Positions 1-9,046 of a stretch of DNA of 64,000 nt are shown here, in pieces. Both the position numbers and the translations under genes were made by a program. Below the pieces are notes generated by a model. That model did no database searches and was not told the DNA's origin. It saw only the letters and a list, made by a program, of their open reading frames with translations. The DNA comes from Evansella caseinilytica (lineage in GTDB: Bacteria; Bacillota; Bacilli; Bacillales; Salisediminibacteriaceae): the NCBI RefSeq assembly GCF_900107275.1, contig NZ_FNPI01000001.1:868001-932000 (forward strand). The letters are read 5' to 3'. Within the stretch, counting starts at the first letter, position 1; the number at the start of each line of letters is the position of its first letter.

Positions 1-1036
1 CTTTTTGGGCCGCTTTGGAATAGGAACCGATTCCGCAAGCTTTTAACCGTTCTTTTAAGGTATCGACAAGATCGCTGGATAAATATCGGGAATCCGTGCG
101 GGGATATGTCAATACTTTATGCTGTTCATACAGCTTTTGCATGATTGCGGACGTTTCTTTTGCCGAATACCCGAATGCCTTGTTCGCATCTCGTTGCAGT
201 TCTGTCAGATCATAAAGCAGCGGGGCCGGCTGCCGCTTCTGTTTCTTTTCCACATTTATTACAATTGCCTGCTTTCCTTTTACTTTAGCAAGAATTTGCG
301 CTGCCTTTTCTTTGGAAAAGGTGCGGAACGCGTTAGACTGCCGGTCCCGCCAAGTCAACGTCAACTGTTGATCGGTTTGCGTGTTGATGCCGTAATACGT
401 CTTCGGTTGAAAATGTCGAATTTCCTCTTCTCGTTTGGCAATGATGGCAACCGTCGGCGTCTGAACCCTGCCGCATGACAACTGAGCGTTAAATTTACAG
501 GTCAGTGCTCTCGTGGCATTGAGGCCGATGTACCAGTCCGCCTCCGAACGGGCTACGGCGGAATGGTACAGGCGTTCATACTCTTTGCCGTTTTTCAGCT
601 TTTGAAAGCCTTCCTTAATCGCTTTGTCTGTTACAGAAGAGATCCATAGCCGTTTTACTGGCTTAGCGACTTTCGCTTTTTCGATAATCCAACGGGCAAC
701 AAGCTCGCCTTCACGGGCGCTGTCCGTCGCAATGACGATTTCTCCGGCGTCAGGCCGATGCAGCTGGCTTTTGACAGCGTGAAACTGCTTGCTTGTCTGC
801 TTAATGACAACAAGCTTTAGCTCCTTCGGCATCATCGGCAAATCTTCAAGACTCCATGATTTATACTTTTCGTCGTACATTTCCGGGTCGGCAAGGGTGA
901 CTAAATGGCCGAGTGCCCAGGTAACGATATATTTATTTCCCTCCAGAAAGCCGTTTCCCTTTTTATGACAGTTGAGCACCCGGGCAATATCACGGGCAAC
1001 GGAAGGCTTTTCTGCAATGACAACACTTTTTTTCAT
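1..1036 (-). CDS. topB: DNA topoisomerase III, 3' end beyond the window
   Basis: Type IA topoisomerase that relaxes and decatenates DNA through a transient tyrosine-5'-phosphate bond. The reverse strand from 1036 reads MKKSVVIAEKPSVARDIARV, the start of the N-terminal Toprim domain, and continues open to base 1 (345 codons). Around residue 310 it reads LTYPRTDSRYL, the catalytic tyrosine motif of the family. The gene is cut by the left edge, so its C-terminal part is not visible; full TopB is about 700 residues. The start is the ATG at 1036, about 12 nt after AAGGA; an in-frame ATG at 1057 is less well placed. It appears monocistronic here, back to back with the next gene on the plus strand. 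Confidence 0.96.
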   Translation of the reverse strand, partial: MKKSVVIAEKPSVARDIARVLNCHKKGNGFLEGNKYIVTWALGHLVTLADPEMYDEKYKSWSLEDLPMMPKELKLVVIKQTSKQFHAVKSQLHRPDAGEIVIATDSAREGELVARWIIEKAKVAKPVKRLWISSVTDKAIKEGFQKLKNGKEYERLYHSAVARSEADWYIGLNATRALTCKFNAQLSCGRVQTPTVAIIAKREEEIRHFQPKTYYGINTQTDQQLTLTWRDRQSNAFRTFSKEKAAQILAKVKGKQAIVINVEKKQKRQPAPLLYDLTELQRDANKAFGYSAKETSAIMQKLYEQHKVLTYPRTDSRYLSSDLVDTLKERLKACGIGSYSKAAQK

Positions 1037-1122
1037 TCTCTTAAAACATCCTTTCATAAACCATTAACCTCATTCCTTAATATACCACATAATCAAGCCG
1101 CATGCTGAGAAGCGGGCTGAGG

Positions 1123-1142
1123 AAGGTGCCAGGCACTTTTTC
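1123..1142. repeat. GGTGCCAGGCAC repeat motif
   Basis: The short palindromic core GGTGCCAGGCACTTTTT lies in the divergent gap between topB and the lipoprotein gene. Near-identical cores occur at 5382-5398 and as the arms of the palindrome at 53015-53074, so it belongs to a dispersed family in this genome. No function is visible. Confidence 0.6.
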
Positions 1143-1213
1143 CGTCGAGCGATGTAACCTTTGAAGCGCAGCGACGTCTGTTATGGCAAAAGGATAAAAA
1201 GGTGTGATGATAA

Positions 1214-2188
1214 ATGAAGCTTGATTTTGCCAAGCAATTGGCTCGCGGATATAAAAACGGGATGTTATTGCTGCTATCGGCGCTGTTTTTGCTGGCAGCA
1301 GGATGCGGGCAGGGGAGTGGCTCCGGTTCCTCCGATTCCTCGCTGGATGAAGGTACTGGCGGTGACGGGGAGGCAGTCAGGGGGGAGTTGCCTGATACAA
1401 CCGTCAGTCCGGAAGATCTCAACGGACTGATTACGGATGAATTATCGCTGCTGCCGTACGGTATTAGTGAAGAAATATGGGGAAAGGCGGAGTATCAGGA
1501 GCCGACAGGGAAATGGTTTATGCATAATGGAGCAGGTGTTTTCGGCTATGGGTTAACCTCTGGAACACAAAAAGCCGGAGATGATTTTTCAGTGATATTG
1601 ATTGCCCATGAAGAGAACGGGGTGCCGCTGGAGCGGGATGTCCGGATTCAACTGACAGAATTGGATGACGCCTATGAGAAAAAAGAGCGGTTAACGGATG
1701 AAATGGTTGATGTCGAAGCGGTGGGAAGAGAGGAAACGATTTTTACCGGGATCTTGCCGGAAAAAGAAAACGTATCTTATTTGTTAAGCGCGGAAATTTT
1801 AGACGATAAAGGGGATGTGGAAGACACGATGGTGTCCCTCATTTATGTCCCGGCGCAGGAAATCAATGCTTCGCTGGCGATTGCCGGGGATGACGGCATC
1901 AGTATTTCAGCTCCGGAAATCACTTTGGTTCTGGAAAACGAGGGGCCGACAAATCTGTTTTTCGGCGTAGTTTATACTGTGGAGAAAAAAGCAAACGGCG
2001 GCTGGGAAGCTGTTAATCTGGATGAAGCATTCATCAGCCTCGGCATTATTTTGCCTGCGGGGGAAAGTTATGAGCAGCAGGTGGATATCAGTAAACTTGG
2101 TAAAGGGGAGTATCGGATTACTAAAGAAATTCAAGCAGATGGTCTCGATTTGACGGATGCGGTGCAGGTGGAGTTTGTGATTGAATAA
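1214..2188 (+). CDS. Secreted lipoprotein with C-terminal Ig-like (Big_14-type) domain
   Basis: A 324-residue protein with a lipoprotein signal: a hydrophobic run from residue 17 ending in LLAAGC, then a Gly/Ser-rich linker, so it is probably anchored to the outer face of the membrane. The last 100 residues (after SISAPEITLVLENEG) follow the pattern of a bacterial Ig-like domain seen in Bacillus lipoproteins (Big_14-like): a LENEGPTNLFFG strand pair, a basic VEKK segment, ILPAGESYEQQVDISKLGKG and GEYRITKE. The middle region is not recognised. AAAGGTG lies before the ATG. It stands alone, divergent from topB. No catalytic residues are evident; a structural or ligand-binding role is likely but unproven. 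Confidence 0.8.
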   Translation: MKLDFAKQLARGYKNGMLLLLSALFLLAAGCGQGSGSGSSDSSLDEGTGGDGEAVRGELPDTTVSPEDLNGLITDELSLLPYGISEEIWGKAEYQEPTGKWFMHNGAGVFGYGLTSGTQKAGDDFSVILIAHEENGVPLERDVRIQLTELDDAYEKKERLTDEMVDVEAVGREETIFTGILPEKENVSYLLSAEILDDKGDVEDTMVSLIYVPAQEINASLAIAGDDGISISAPEITLVLENEGPTNLFFGVVYTVEKKANGGWEAVNLDEAFISLGIILPAGESYEQQVDISKLGKGEYRITKEIQADGLDLTDAVQVEFVIE

Positions 2189-2208
2189 AATACAGCACAG
2201 TTAATTTT

Positions 2209-2370
2209 TTTAAGGCTGCATTCGGAAACATTGCTGCTTCTGGCTTCTTTTTTTTGAAAATAACATGGTTTTTTAGGCAAAGTCCATTGTCTGAGCGGTT
2301 ATGTTTGTAGTTAATGCGGGAAGGCAAAGCGTATTTTGCTTTCGATTCAAAAGCAAAGAGTTTTAAAAAT
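2209..2370. repeat. Family E element, degenerate copy
   Basis: This stretch resembles 39543-39706: both carry TTGCT near one end, TTTTTTGAAAA, CATTGTCTGA.CGG, an AAGGGCAAAG-like segment and CAAAAGCAAA near the other end. The ends are imperfect inverted repeats, worn in this copy. It fills part of the 518-bp gap between the lipoprotein gene and htpX; the remainder of that gap (2371-2706) shows no convincing gene. Confidence 0.45.
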
Positions 2371-2706
2371 AAGTCATAGGAACTAAACTGTTTTCAGCAA
2401 AAAAGTTACCGTAGTCCCTCGACAAGCAATTGTGTTATGTATTATGATGTAATAATTATTTGCCATAATTCATTGCTGAAATGTTTTATGCAAAAATTTT
2501 TTTGAACATCATCAAAAAGTGTGAGTTTAAAAAGGAAGACATAGCAGCAGCAAGAAAGTGGATGCGCAGTAGCTTTGAGCAGCGGGGGTATACGAAAAAC
2601 GTACGTAAGCAGCCCGGAGACAGCGCTAATGTTAAGATTCACCGGCGCTGTGTCACGGACTTTTTGAACAAACATCATCTTAAAGTTTTTCAAAGGAGTT
2701 GAACAA

Positions 2707-3621
2707 ATGGGGAAACGATTATTATTTTTAGTTTTAACAAATATCCTGGTTATGACGACGATCATGATTATCTGGTCTTTGATTACACATTTTACAGGAA
2801 TTGGAACAACGTTTAATACAGGGGGAGCCGGCTTAGGCATCGATTTAGTTGCATTAGCTGTCTTCAGCTTAATTGTCGGCTTTACAGGGTCGTTCATCTC
2901 ACTGGCGATGTCAAGATGGATTGCCAAAAAAATGATGAAAGTTAAAGTGTTGGATCCGAACGGTTCGCTGACAGCGGAGGAACGCAGTGTGGTTGAAAAA
3001 GTGCACCGTTTGTCACGTGCTGCCGGGCTGACACACATGCCTGAGGTCGGAATTTACATGTCCGGCGAAGTGAATGCATTTGCCACTGGTCCGACAAAAA
3101 AACGGTCGCTTGTTGCTGTTTCTTCAGGTTTACTGAATGTTATGGATGACGCTGCGGTTGAAGGTGTTATTGCTCATGAGGTGGCTCACGTTGCGAACGG
3201 AGATATGGTGACAATGACGCTGTTGCAAGGTGTTGTCAACACATTTGTCGTCTTTTTCTCAAGAATCGCAGCCATTCTCGTATCACGGCTGGTTCGTTCA
3301 GAATTGCAGCCGATTGTTCGTTTTGCTGCCATCATTATCTTTCAAATTTTATTCTCGATTCTCGGAACCATCGTAGTTATGGGTTTCTCACGCTACCGGG
3401 AATACCACGCGGATCGTGGGGGCGCCGATCTAGCAGGGCGCGACAAAATGGCTCATGCGCTACGTTCACTAAAAGCTTATGTTGACAGAGCGAAAGTTGA
3501 CGATCGTACTGATGATTCAGCTCTCCAGACAATGAAGATCAGCGGGAAGGGCAGCATGATGAGGCTGTTTTCCTCCCATCCTGATTTGGACGACCGCATT
3601 GCGCGTTTAGAACAGCGGTAA
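2707..3621 (+). CDS. htpX: HtpX-type membrane zinc metalloprotease
   Basis: Integral membrane M48 metallopeptidase involved in quality control of membrane proteins. The 304-residue protein starts with a membrane segment (residues 4-26), has a second at about 46-68, carries the zinc motif [10 protein letters not shown] at about residue 157, followed by two more hydrophobic segments and [15 protein letters not shown], which supplies the third metal ligand region. Length fits the family. The start ATG follows a strong CAAAGGAG site. It stands alone; just downstream is the unusual hairpin opening the first family A element, which may also act as terminator. Confidence 0.95.
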   Translation: MGKRLLFLVLTNILVMTTIMIIWSLITHFTGIGTTFNTGGAGLGIDLVALAVFSLIVGFTGSFISLAMSRWIAKKMMKVKVLDPNGSLTAEERSVVEKVHRLSRAAGLTHMPEVGIYMSGEVNAFATGPTKKRSLVAVSSGLLNVMDDAAVEGVIAHEVAHVANGDMVTMTLLQGVVNTFVVFFSRIAAILVSRLVRSELQPIVRFAAIIIFQILFSILGTIVVMGFSRYREYHADRGGADLAGRDKMAHALRSLKAYVDRAKVDDRTDDSALQTMKISGKGSMMRLFSSHPDLDDRIARLEQR

Positions 3622-3676
3622 AAGCTGCAGTGCTGTGTAAAAGTCAATAACAAACTGTAAAAGGGATAACGATAAA

Positions 3677-3998
3677 GGGGGTGTTTCAAAAGGGTGTTTT
3701 TTCCCTTTTGAGACACCCCCGAAGCAATGAGCCACACTTCATCGAGAAGCTGCAAGCTGTCTCATTGTGCCATCGCGCACGCTGGCACTTGGATCGACAT
3801 CAGTGCAATACTGACAGAGGAAGAGACAATGAGCGTAGCAGCTGCATCTTTTTAAAAGCCCGATAGGCGTGGTTTTTTCCTATCGAGCGTGCAGCGACGA
3901 GCAAAGCTACGATGCCTTTCCCATGGCGGATAGTCATCGAAGCTGTGCTTGCAGAGGAAGATACAAGCACGGCGCCATTGCCCTGATATTTTTTTATC
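3677..3998 (+). repeat. Family A element, copy A1 (alternative hairpin)
   Basis: It opens with a hairpin whose 18-nt arms (3677-3694 and 3703-3720; GGGGGTGTTTCAAAAGGG against CCCTTTTGAGACACCCCC) pair throughout with one wobble. The arms differ from those of the other copies, but the following body, from GAAGCAATGAGC onward, is the family A body. Inside are further inverted repeats, for example CGATAGG...CCTATCG. The 3' end is fused directly to copy A2. The hairpin has a T-rich loop and sits after htpX, so it could also terminate that transcript. Confidence 0.75.
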
Positions 3999-4360
3999 GT
4001 GTTTGTTCAAAAAGATCGTTTTTTATCTTTTTGAACAAGCACGAAGCAATGAGCCGTTCTTCACTGAGACACTGTGAACTGTCTCATCGTGTCATCGCAC
4101 GCGCTGGCACTTGGACAGACGTCGGTGCGCTACTAGTAGAGGAAGAGACAATGGGTGGAGCCGATGCATTCCTTTCAGGCCGACTGTGAGTGGTTTTCTC
4201 GGAACCAGGATGGTGACATTCCGCTGTTACTCACAGGACGTGAGTGGTACTTAAGCGGAATTGGAGGATGACGACATTTCGCCGTTGCCCATAGGACGTG
4301 GGCAGCACTTAGGCGGAATTAGGTCGCATCGTGCGGAACCATTGCCTTTTTGAACAGACG
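3999..4360 (+). repeat. Family A element, copy A2, long form
   Basis: Complete long copy: 5' hairpin with GTGTTTGTTCAAAAAGAT paired to ATCTTTTTGAACAAGCAC, structured body, two diverged 58-bp hairpin units, and the 3' end CTTTTTGAACAGACG. It is flanked by exact TTATCG direct repeats (3994-3999 and 4362-4367), as expected for a target-site duplication. The two 58-bp units keep the same stems with several paired substitutions. Confidence 0.85.
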
Positions 4361-4508
4361 CTTATCGTTTTGGCTTTGGACACAGCCCTTGGTACAAACA
4401 ACGTCAGTTGCTGTCCGATTGTTTTTGAACGCGGTGAGAACGATGGAAGATTCATCGCCTGCTGTTGTTTTTTGCGAGCTTTTCGTTTCCGCGTTTAAAG
4501 TTTCCAAA

Positions 4509-5273
4509 CTAATACATTCGATATCCTTCCAAGTAATCCAGCCACATTTCATAAATTTCTTCTTCAGTATAGGAAAACACGTTTTCATAATCGGCAGGAT
4601 TTTCTTTAAGCAGAGTGGAAACGGCGTCCATTCCGAACGTTCTATCGAGAAATTGGAGGTATGTATATGAATAGGCATACCCGCTCATCTTGCCGAACTT
4701 TACTGGATTGCTAGTTTGTGTGTCCTGATAGCTCGGGGCACCGACTACGCTGATAGTTTCGAGATCTGGAGCTTGTTCAGCAAGATATACAGCCAATCCT
4801 TCATTCAGCCATTTCGATACTTGCGGATTGACAGCGTAAACGACGGTGTGAACATATTCATGGACTGCGGTAACGACAACACTGTCATAGGAATGGTGCG
4901 ATCCAGGGTTATTGGGCGAAACAAGCAGCACTTTCTCACCGACATTGTCACCGATATACCAATCTGGCCCAAAGATTCTGCCTGCCATCCCGTATTTTTT
5001 TCCATGAAAGGTATTCTGGTCCGGATAAATGTAAACCTCGGTTTTCTCTTCCTGGTGGTAGTTCAGTTTCGCGTTGATTTCCGCTCGCTTTTGTTCTAAA
5101 ATCTCCCCGATTTCTTGCGCTGCTTCTTTATCGTCAGGTTCATAATATAAAATAAAATGATCCGTTTCCTCCGTGATCATTCCCGTTGATTTCAGCGAGA
5201 GAGCAGGATAGAACTGAATGCAAACCAGCGCGAGAATAATCAATAAAATTACAAGAATTATTTTTTTCTTCAT
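4509..5273 (-). CDS. Exported gluzincin metallopeptidase (peptidase MA-like)
   Basis: A 254-residue protein with an N-terminal signal anchor (MKKKIILVILLIILALVCIQ) and the zinc signature HEYVH at residues 138-142, followed 16 residues later by NEGLA, whose Glu is the third ligand. HExxH...NEG(L/W) is the pattern of M1-like gluzincins. It is therefore probably membrane-tethered and acts outside the cell; the substrate is unknown. AAAGGAAG lies 8 nt before the ATG at 5273; an upstream in-frame ATG at 5324 lacks a ribosome site. No operon partner is visible; the membrane-protein gene upstream on the same strand ends 86 bp earlier. Confidence 0.85.
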   Translation of the reverse strand: MKKKIILVILLIILALVCIQFYPALSLKSTGMITEETDHFILYYEPDDKEAAQEIGEILEQKRAEINAKLNYHQEEKTEVYIYPDQNTFHGKKYGMAGRIFGPDWYIGDNVGEKVLLVSPNNPGSHHSYDSVVVTAVHEYVHTVVYAVNPQVSKWLNEGLAVYLAEQAPDLETISVVGAPSYQDTQTSNPVKFGKMSGYAYSYTYLQFLDRTFGMDAVSTLLKENPADYENVFSYTEEEIYEMWLDYLEGYRMY

Positions 5274-5359
5274 TGTTTTTCTTCCTTTGCGTGAGTCTGT
5301 GATTTGGCTGGTTTGAAATCCCATATGTTAAGTAGATAATACAGTGACGCTTTTATGCT

Positions 5360-6238
5360 TTACTGCTTTAATACAACGCTAGGTGCCTGGCACTTTTTTA
5401 AAGTTAGTACTGTGAAGACGGCGGCGGCAGCATTGATAGCTGGAATAATAATAATTGCCGGAAAAGGATCGCTTCCTGTCAGCGCCATGCCGATAATTTT
5501 TGCTGTCAAGGCGGTCATCAGTATCAACAGGAAAAATAAATACACCGGCGCGCAAACATAGCCAAACGGTTTTCTCCGCATGAAAAGAATCGCAGATACA
5601 AAGCACAGCGGCAAAAACAAAGCTAGATCAAGACCTTGAACAGGCAAGGTTGTATAATGGGCAGCTTCCGGCGGTATCGTACCGGAGGAGAGATGCGGCA
5701 CGACAACGGAAAGCCACATGGAAGCAACGGCAGCGGCAGTGAAGAGTAGGAATCCTCCAATGAGATTAACCGGCAAATCCCGTTGAAACTGTGCTGCCAC
5801 GTCTTCGGCATTCAGGGAAATAATTGACAGCGCAAGAGCGAAAAAGCTGGCGCACAACAACACAACATACCCGAGGAAAAACGGATTATACATTGCCATG
5901 ACAAGGTATAAAAGATACGTTATAAAAAAATAAAGCAATGTCCCTGACAGCATCAACCTTGCCCTAAACGAACCTTTTCCCGCAAAAAACAGCGATGCCA
6001 GCAGCAATGGGACAGCGAGGAACAATGTAATCCAGTCCTGGGCGATACCTTGTATGGCAACGTCGGCGGACATGTGGCGGTACAGTCCTTTTCCATAGAT
6101 ATCAATAACATCCCCGCGCACGGAGGTAAGTTGAAATTCACCAGGCCCGCCCGTGGAAAAAATGCCGGCAGCGGCAGCGGTGGCACCGAGCACAGCAACA
6201 ATAAAGGTTAGTCCGCTGATTGATTTTTTATATATCAT
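5360..6238 (-). CDS. Polytopic membrane protein, MarR-linked, unknown function
   Basis: A 292-residue protein with about seven or eight hydrophobic segments, among them IVAVLGATAAAAGIF, WITLFLAVPLLLASLFF, LYFFITYLLYLVMAMY and FLGYVVLLCASFFALAL. No family is recognised. The start at 6238 follows AGAAAGGAG. It is divergent from a MarR gene, and a MarR-like operator overlaps its predicted promoter at about 6466, leaving a leader of roughly 220 nt. The C-terminal codons (KKCQAP) run through the GGTGCCTGGCAC repeat at 5382-5398, so the original C terminus may have been altered by repeat insertion. A MarR-regulated exporter or stress membrane protein is a reasonable guess only. Confidence 0.75.
   Translation of the reverse strand: MIYKKSISGLTFIVAVLGATAAAAGIFSTGGPGEFQLTSVRGDVIDIYGKGLYRHMSADVAIQGIAQDWITLFLAVPLLLASLFFAGKGSFRARLMLSGTLLYFFITYLLYLVMAMYNPFFLGYVVLLCASFFALALSIISLNAEDVAAQFQRDLPVNLIGGFLLFTAAAVASMWLSVVVPHLSSGTIPPEAAHYTTLPVQGLDLALFLPLCFVSAILFMRRKPFGYVCAPVYLFFLLILMTALTAKIIGMALTGSDPFPAIIIIPAINAAAAVFTVLTLKKCQAPSVVLKQ
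5382..5398. repeat. GGTGCCTGGCAC repeat motif within a C terminus
   Basis: Same core as at 1123 and in the palindrome at 53015. Here it lies inside the last dozen codons of the membrane protein on the minus strand, so the repeat is translated. Confidence 0.55.
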
Positions 6239-6465
6239 CGTCTTTCTCCTTTCTATTAATATGACGGCTAAGTCGGCGAAACGATAACCAAACATCCAGC
6301 GGCTTGCTTGTAGAACCGAAGCGAACAGATACCCGCAACTGAAAATGGCGGCAGATGTGGGCGAACGTCGAAAGTAAATTGGAATCCATCAGATAGTCGC
6401 ATCGTCGCACAAAATATTGTGCCAATATGTCCGGCATGCTCCTTACCGATACTGCTTACGCATAT

Positions 6466-6602
6466 ATGTAACATATTACATAAGTTTATGTAGAGCAAGA
6501 CGGTTTTGACTGGATAAATTGAATATCTTGTGAACATAAATGTTTTTTCGCAGATCGATAAAAAATAATTGACTGACAAAAAAATGTGTAATATGTTACG
6601 TA
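6466..6602. promoter_or_regulatory. Two MarR-type operators on divergent promoters
   Basis: ATGTAACATATTACAT at 6466-6481 and TGTAATATGTTACGTA at 6587-6602 are the same dyad in opposite orientation. On the plus strand TTGACT (6569) with 17-nt spacing reaches TATGTT inside the second dyad; on the minus strand TTGCTC with 17-nt spacing reaches TATGTT inside the first. Each operator thus covers the -10 box of one divergent gene, which fits autorepression plus repression of the membrane-protein gene. Confidence 0.65.
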
Positions 6603-6649
6603 TATAGGCTGACAGCCATAATTCGTCAGGAGAAAGGATCAGGTAAAGG

Positions 6650-7102
6650 ATGAGCAATAGCAGAATGGAACACCAGCAGTACATATTTGGCGGGCTGTTT
6701 ATCCTTGCAAACAAATTGCAAATACATGGAGATAAATTTCTGGCAGCAGACGGGATCACCTTAAGGCAATGGCTGTTAACGGCGGTGATTTTACAATTTA
6801 ACGACGGCCATCCGACATTAAGCGAAGTAGCAAATCAAATGGGCACTTCCCATCAAAACGTGAGGCAGCTCGCCAACAAGCTGCAAGAGAGAGGGTTTTT
6901 AATGATTGAGAAGGACGAAAAAGATGCGAGGGCGATTCGTTTAAAGCTGACGGAAAAAAGCGTTGATTTCTGGAAGAAAAAAGAAACAGAGAATGAGCGT
7001 TTTATGAAAGAACTTTTTCGGGACTTGAATGAGCAAGAACTCGATTTCATCGCTAACGGTATCCATAAGTTGGTAAATAAAATCGAGCATTGGCCACTGT
7101 GA
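6650..7102 (+). CDS. MarR-family transcriptional regulator
   Basis: A 150-residue winged-helix regulator. Residues 50-100 (HPTLSEVANQMGTSHQNVRQ ...) are the recognition helix region, followed by a wing with EKDEKDARAIRLKLTEK, the typical D-x-R-D-like MarR segment. The C-terminal helix would form the dimer interface. It is divergent from a polytopic membrane protein, and paired dyads lie in the 411-bp gap, so it probably represses itself and its neighbour until a ligand binds; the ligand is unknown. The ribosome site is AGGAGAAAGGATCAGG, further than usual from the ATG. Confidence 0.9.
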   Translation: MSNSRMEHQQYIFGGLFILANKLQIHGDKFLAADGITLRQWLLTAVILQFNDGHPTLSEVANQMGTSHQNVRQLANKLQERGFLMIEKDEKDARAIRLKLTEKSVDFWKKKETENERFMKELFRDLNEQELDFIANGIHKLVNKIEHWPL

Positions 7103-7216
7103 TTGGTTAGCGGAAGTTGCAGGAACGCGCAGCCGCATTTGTGAACCGATTCGTTTATCCGGTAACAATGCTGCAAGAAAAGCGGCCGAACTCGTTGAAC
7201 AAGGGGGGGAAAAGAA

Positions 7217-8200
7217 ATGACACGGCTGCCGTACAGTCAGGATGATATCGAGCAAATGGCAAAGGAGCTGCTCCGAATGGAGCCTGATCCGATTCCGCGT
7301 TTTATTTTACTGAAGGAATTCATGCACCTGAAGCCGACAGAGGCAGCGTATAAACGCGCATATGAAAAGGTTTTGGCCCATCCGTTTGTCGTGAAGCTGG
7401 AGAAGGAACAAACCAGTCATGGCTATTGGGGACATTTTCATGTGGATACCGAGGCGATGATACAGCGCTGCTTAAGCATTGGACTGGCTCCGGAGCATCC
7501 TTGTCTAAGTAGTGCTGTGGCGTTTATCGAAAAGGTTCTAAAAGGGGAAGACATTTGGCATCAGCGCTGTGAGAAGCAGGATAATCCACGGTGGTGGCTG
7601 GAAATGTTTATGCCGCTCGTATCCGCGGCATCCCTGTCTTTGATTCACCCGAATCATCCGCTTCTTGATAAGCATATCGAGGTTTGGGAACGCTTCGCAC
7701 AAGCGGCGTGGGCAACAGGGGAGTATCGTCTGGAGCAGGAAAAACAACGGCAAATCGACTATTTTAAGATAAACACAAAGAGGATCATTCCCTTCTATAA
7801 TTATTATGCCGTTCTTTTCTTAACTTCCCGCAAGGAGATACTGGAAGCATCCTTGGATAAAAAGATATTGAGTTATTGTCTTCAGAAAAAGGATGGAATG
7901 TATTATATTTATGATAACCAGGCTTCTGTACCGGTTCCAATCAATGACACAAAATGTTTTTATCACTGGCTGCGATTGCTTACCATTCTATCCCGTTTTC
8001 AGAGTTGGGAAGGCAGCAGTCATTCCTACTGTCGGTGGATTTGGAAGCAGCGGAACGAAACCGGCTTCTGGGATTTAGGAAAGAAACCCCGCGGCTGGTA
8101 TTTCCCGCTATCGGATTCATGGAGAATAGAGAAAAACCGGATCATTGACAGTTCCATTTTTGTTTTGCGGCTTCTTAAGCAAGATGCCGCCGCCCGGTAA
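7217..8200 (+). CDS. Conserved-looking protein of unknown function
   Basis: A 327-residue soluble protein rich in Trp and Tyr, with repeated helical pairs and short GYWGHFH, RWWLEMF and GFWDLGKK segments. The spacing recalls alpha/alpha-toroid proteins of the squalene cyclase or prenyltransferase fold, but no catalytic motif of those families is seen and the comparison is only an impression. There is no signal peptide or membrane helix. The start follows an AAGGGGGG site. It is transcribed like the MarR gene 115 bp upstream and could share its transcript. No function is assigned. Confidence 0.7.
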   Translation: MTRLPYSQDDIEQMAKELLRMEPDPIPRFILLKEFMHLKPTEAAYKRAYEKVLAHPFVVKLEKEQTSHGYWGHFHVDTEAMIQRCLSIGLAPEHPCLSSAVAFIEKVLKGEDIWHQRCEKQDNPRWWLEMFMPLVSAASLSLIHPNHPLLDKHIEVWERFAQAAWATGEYRLEQEKQRQIDYFKINTKRIIPFYNYYAVLFLTSRKEILEASLDKKILSYCLQKKDGMYYIYDNQASVPVPINDTKCFYHWLRLLTILSRFQSWEGSSHSYCRWIWKQRNETGFWDLGKKPRGWYFPLSDSWRIEKNRIIDSSIFVLRLLKQDAAAR

Positions 8201-8424
8201 AATCGGAGGGCGGATGTTTATTATTAGTGTGTGTTCAAAAAATCGCCTTTTAGAAAAAGCGGCTGTTTATGTCTGCCAGTAATGCTTCTTCCGGTATTCA
8301 GCATGTCATCATGAAACGTCATTTTGTCATCATAATTATTTACTATCGATAAAAATTTCTTCAATAGTTGTACCTAAACTTTTGACAGACGAAAGGCTAA
8401 TATAACTGAACAAGAGAGGCTAGT
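8201..8424. other. Intergenic region with a solo repeat end
   Basis: GTGTGTTCAAAAAATCGCC at about 8227 matches the outer end of the family A elements but no body follows. No gene or clear promoter was recognised in the rest. Confidence 0.35.
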
Positions 8425-9033
8425 GTGTTAGAACATATCATTGTTATTTGTGTTGTTTTGACTTTTCTGTCATGGATGTGGATAAATTATATAAGATCAA
8501 AAAAGATGATTCGTGAGGCTAAGGAAGCAGTATTTCCAACTAATGCAGGTGTCAGTCCGGAGATGCAGACAATAAATGGGAAGGTGGAGGTGCTAAGCTT
8601 TCAATCGAAGAGTTGGAAAACAAAACGTTTACTGTATTTTATTGCAAGCATATTCATACTGATTACCATAGGAATAACGACTCTTTTTGAAGGGGATTTA
8701 TCATGGACGAATCTTTCTATCTTAATACTAATTCCGTTAGTGATCAGAAATTCCTTGACATTAGCCAGCTTTGTAGTTTTGCAGAGCGGTGTATATATAG
8801 ATGAGTGTTTTTATGATTGGGATGATTTATATAGTTATCAGGTTTCGCCACTTAAGATAGGGAGCGAAGCTTATGGAATGTTTGACAATTCTGCGCAGTA
8901 TACTGAAATAAAATTTTTTCTTGATAATAAAAACAAAAAATCCTTTTCTGTATATGTCCGCGTTCAAACAGAAGTAGACAAGATACGTCAGCTTTGCCGT
9001 GAATTCAAGGTAATAGAAGTTGACGAAAAATAA
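8425..9033 (+). CDS. Small membrane protein, unknown function
   Basis: A 202-residue protein with one N-terminal membrane segment (IIVICVVLTFLSWMWINYI) and two central ones (LLYFIASIFILITIGITTLF; SILILIPLVIRNSLTLASFV). The C-terminal 80 residues are soluble, of mixed strand character (GVYIDECFYDWDDLYSY), resembling membrane-attached PH-like or DUF domains of Firmicutes, but no family is claimed. Translation begins at a GTG preceded by AAGAGAGG. It is separated from its neighbours by repeats and appears monocistronic. Confidence 0.65.
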   Translation: MLEHIIVICVVLTFLSWMWINYIRSKKMIREAKEAVFPTNAGVSPEMQTINGKVEVLSFQSKSWKTKRLLYFIASIFILITIGITTLFEGDLSWTNLSILILIPLVIRNSLTLASFVVLQSGVYIDECFYDWDDLYSYQVSPLKIGSEAYGMFDNSAQYTEIKFFLDNKNKKSFSVYVRVQTEVDKIRQLCREFKVIEVDEK

Positions 9034-9046
9034 AATTTTCGTTAAA

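Noticed and set aside
2481-2702. 73-codon frame just upstream of htpX
   Set aside because: No ribosome site at its start and no family pattern; htpX has its own strong site.
6228-6437. Possible 69-codon gene on the minus strand in the leader of the membrane protein
   Set aside because: AAGGAG lies one base from its ATG, composition is not protein-like, and it overlaps the true start of the downstream gene.
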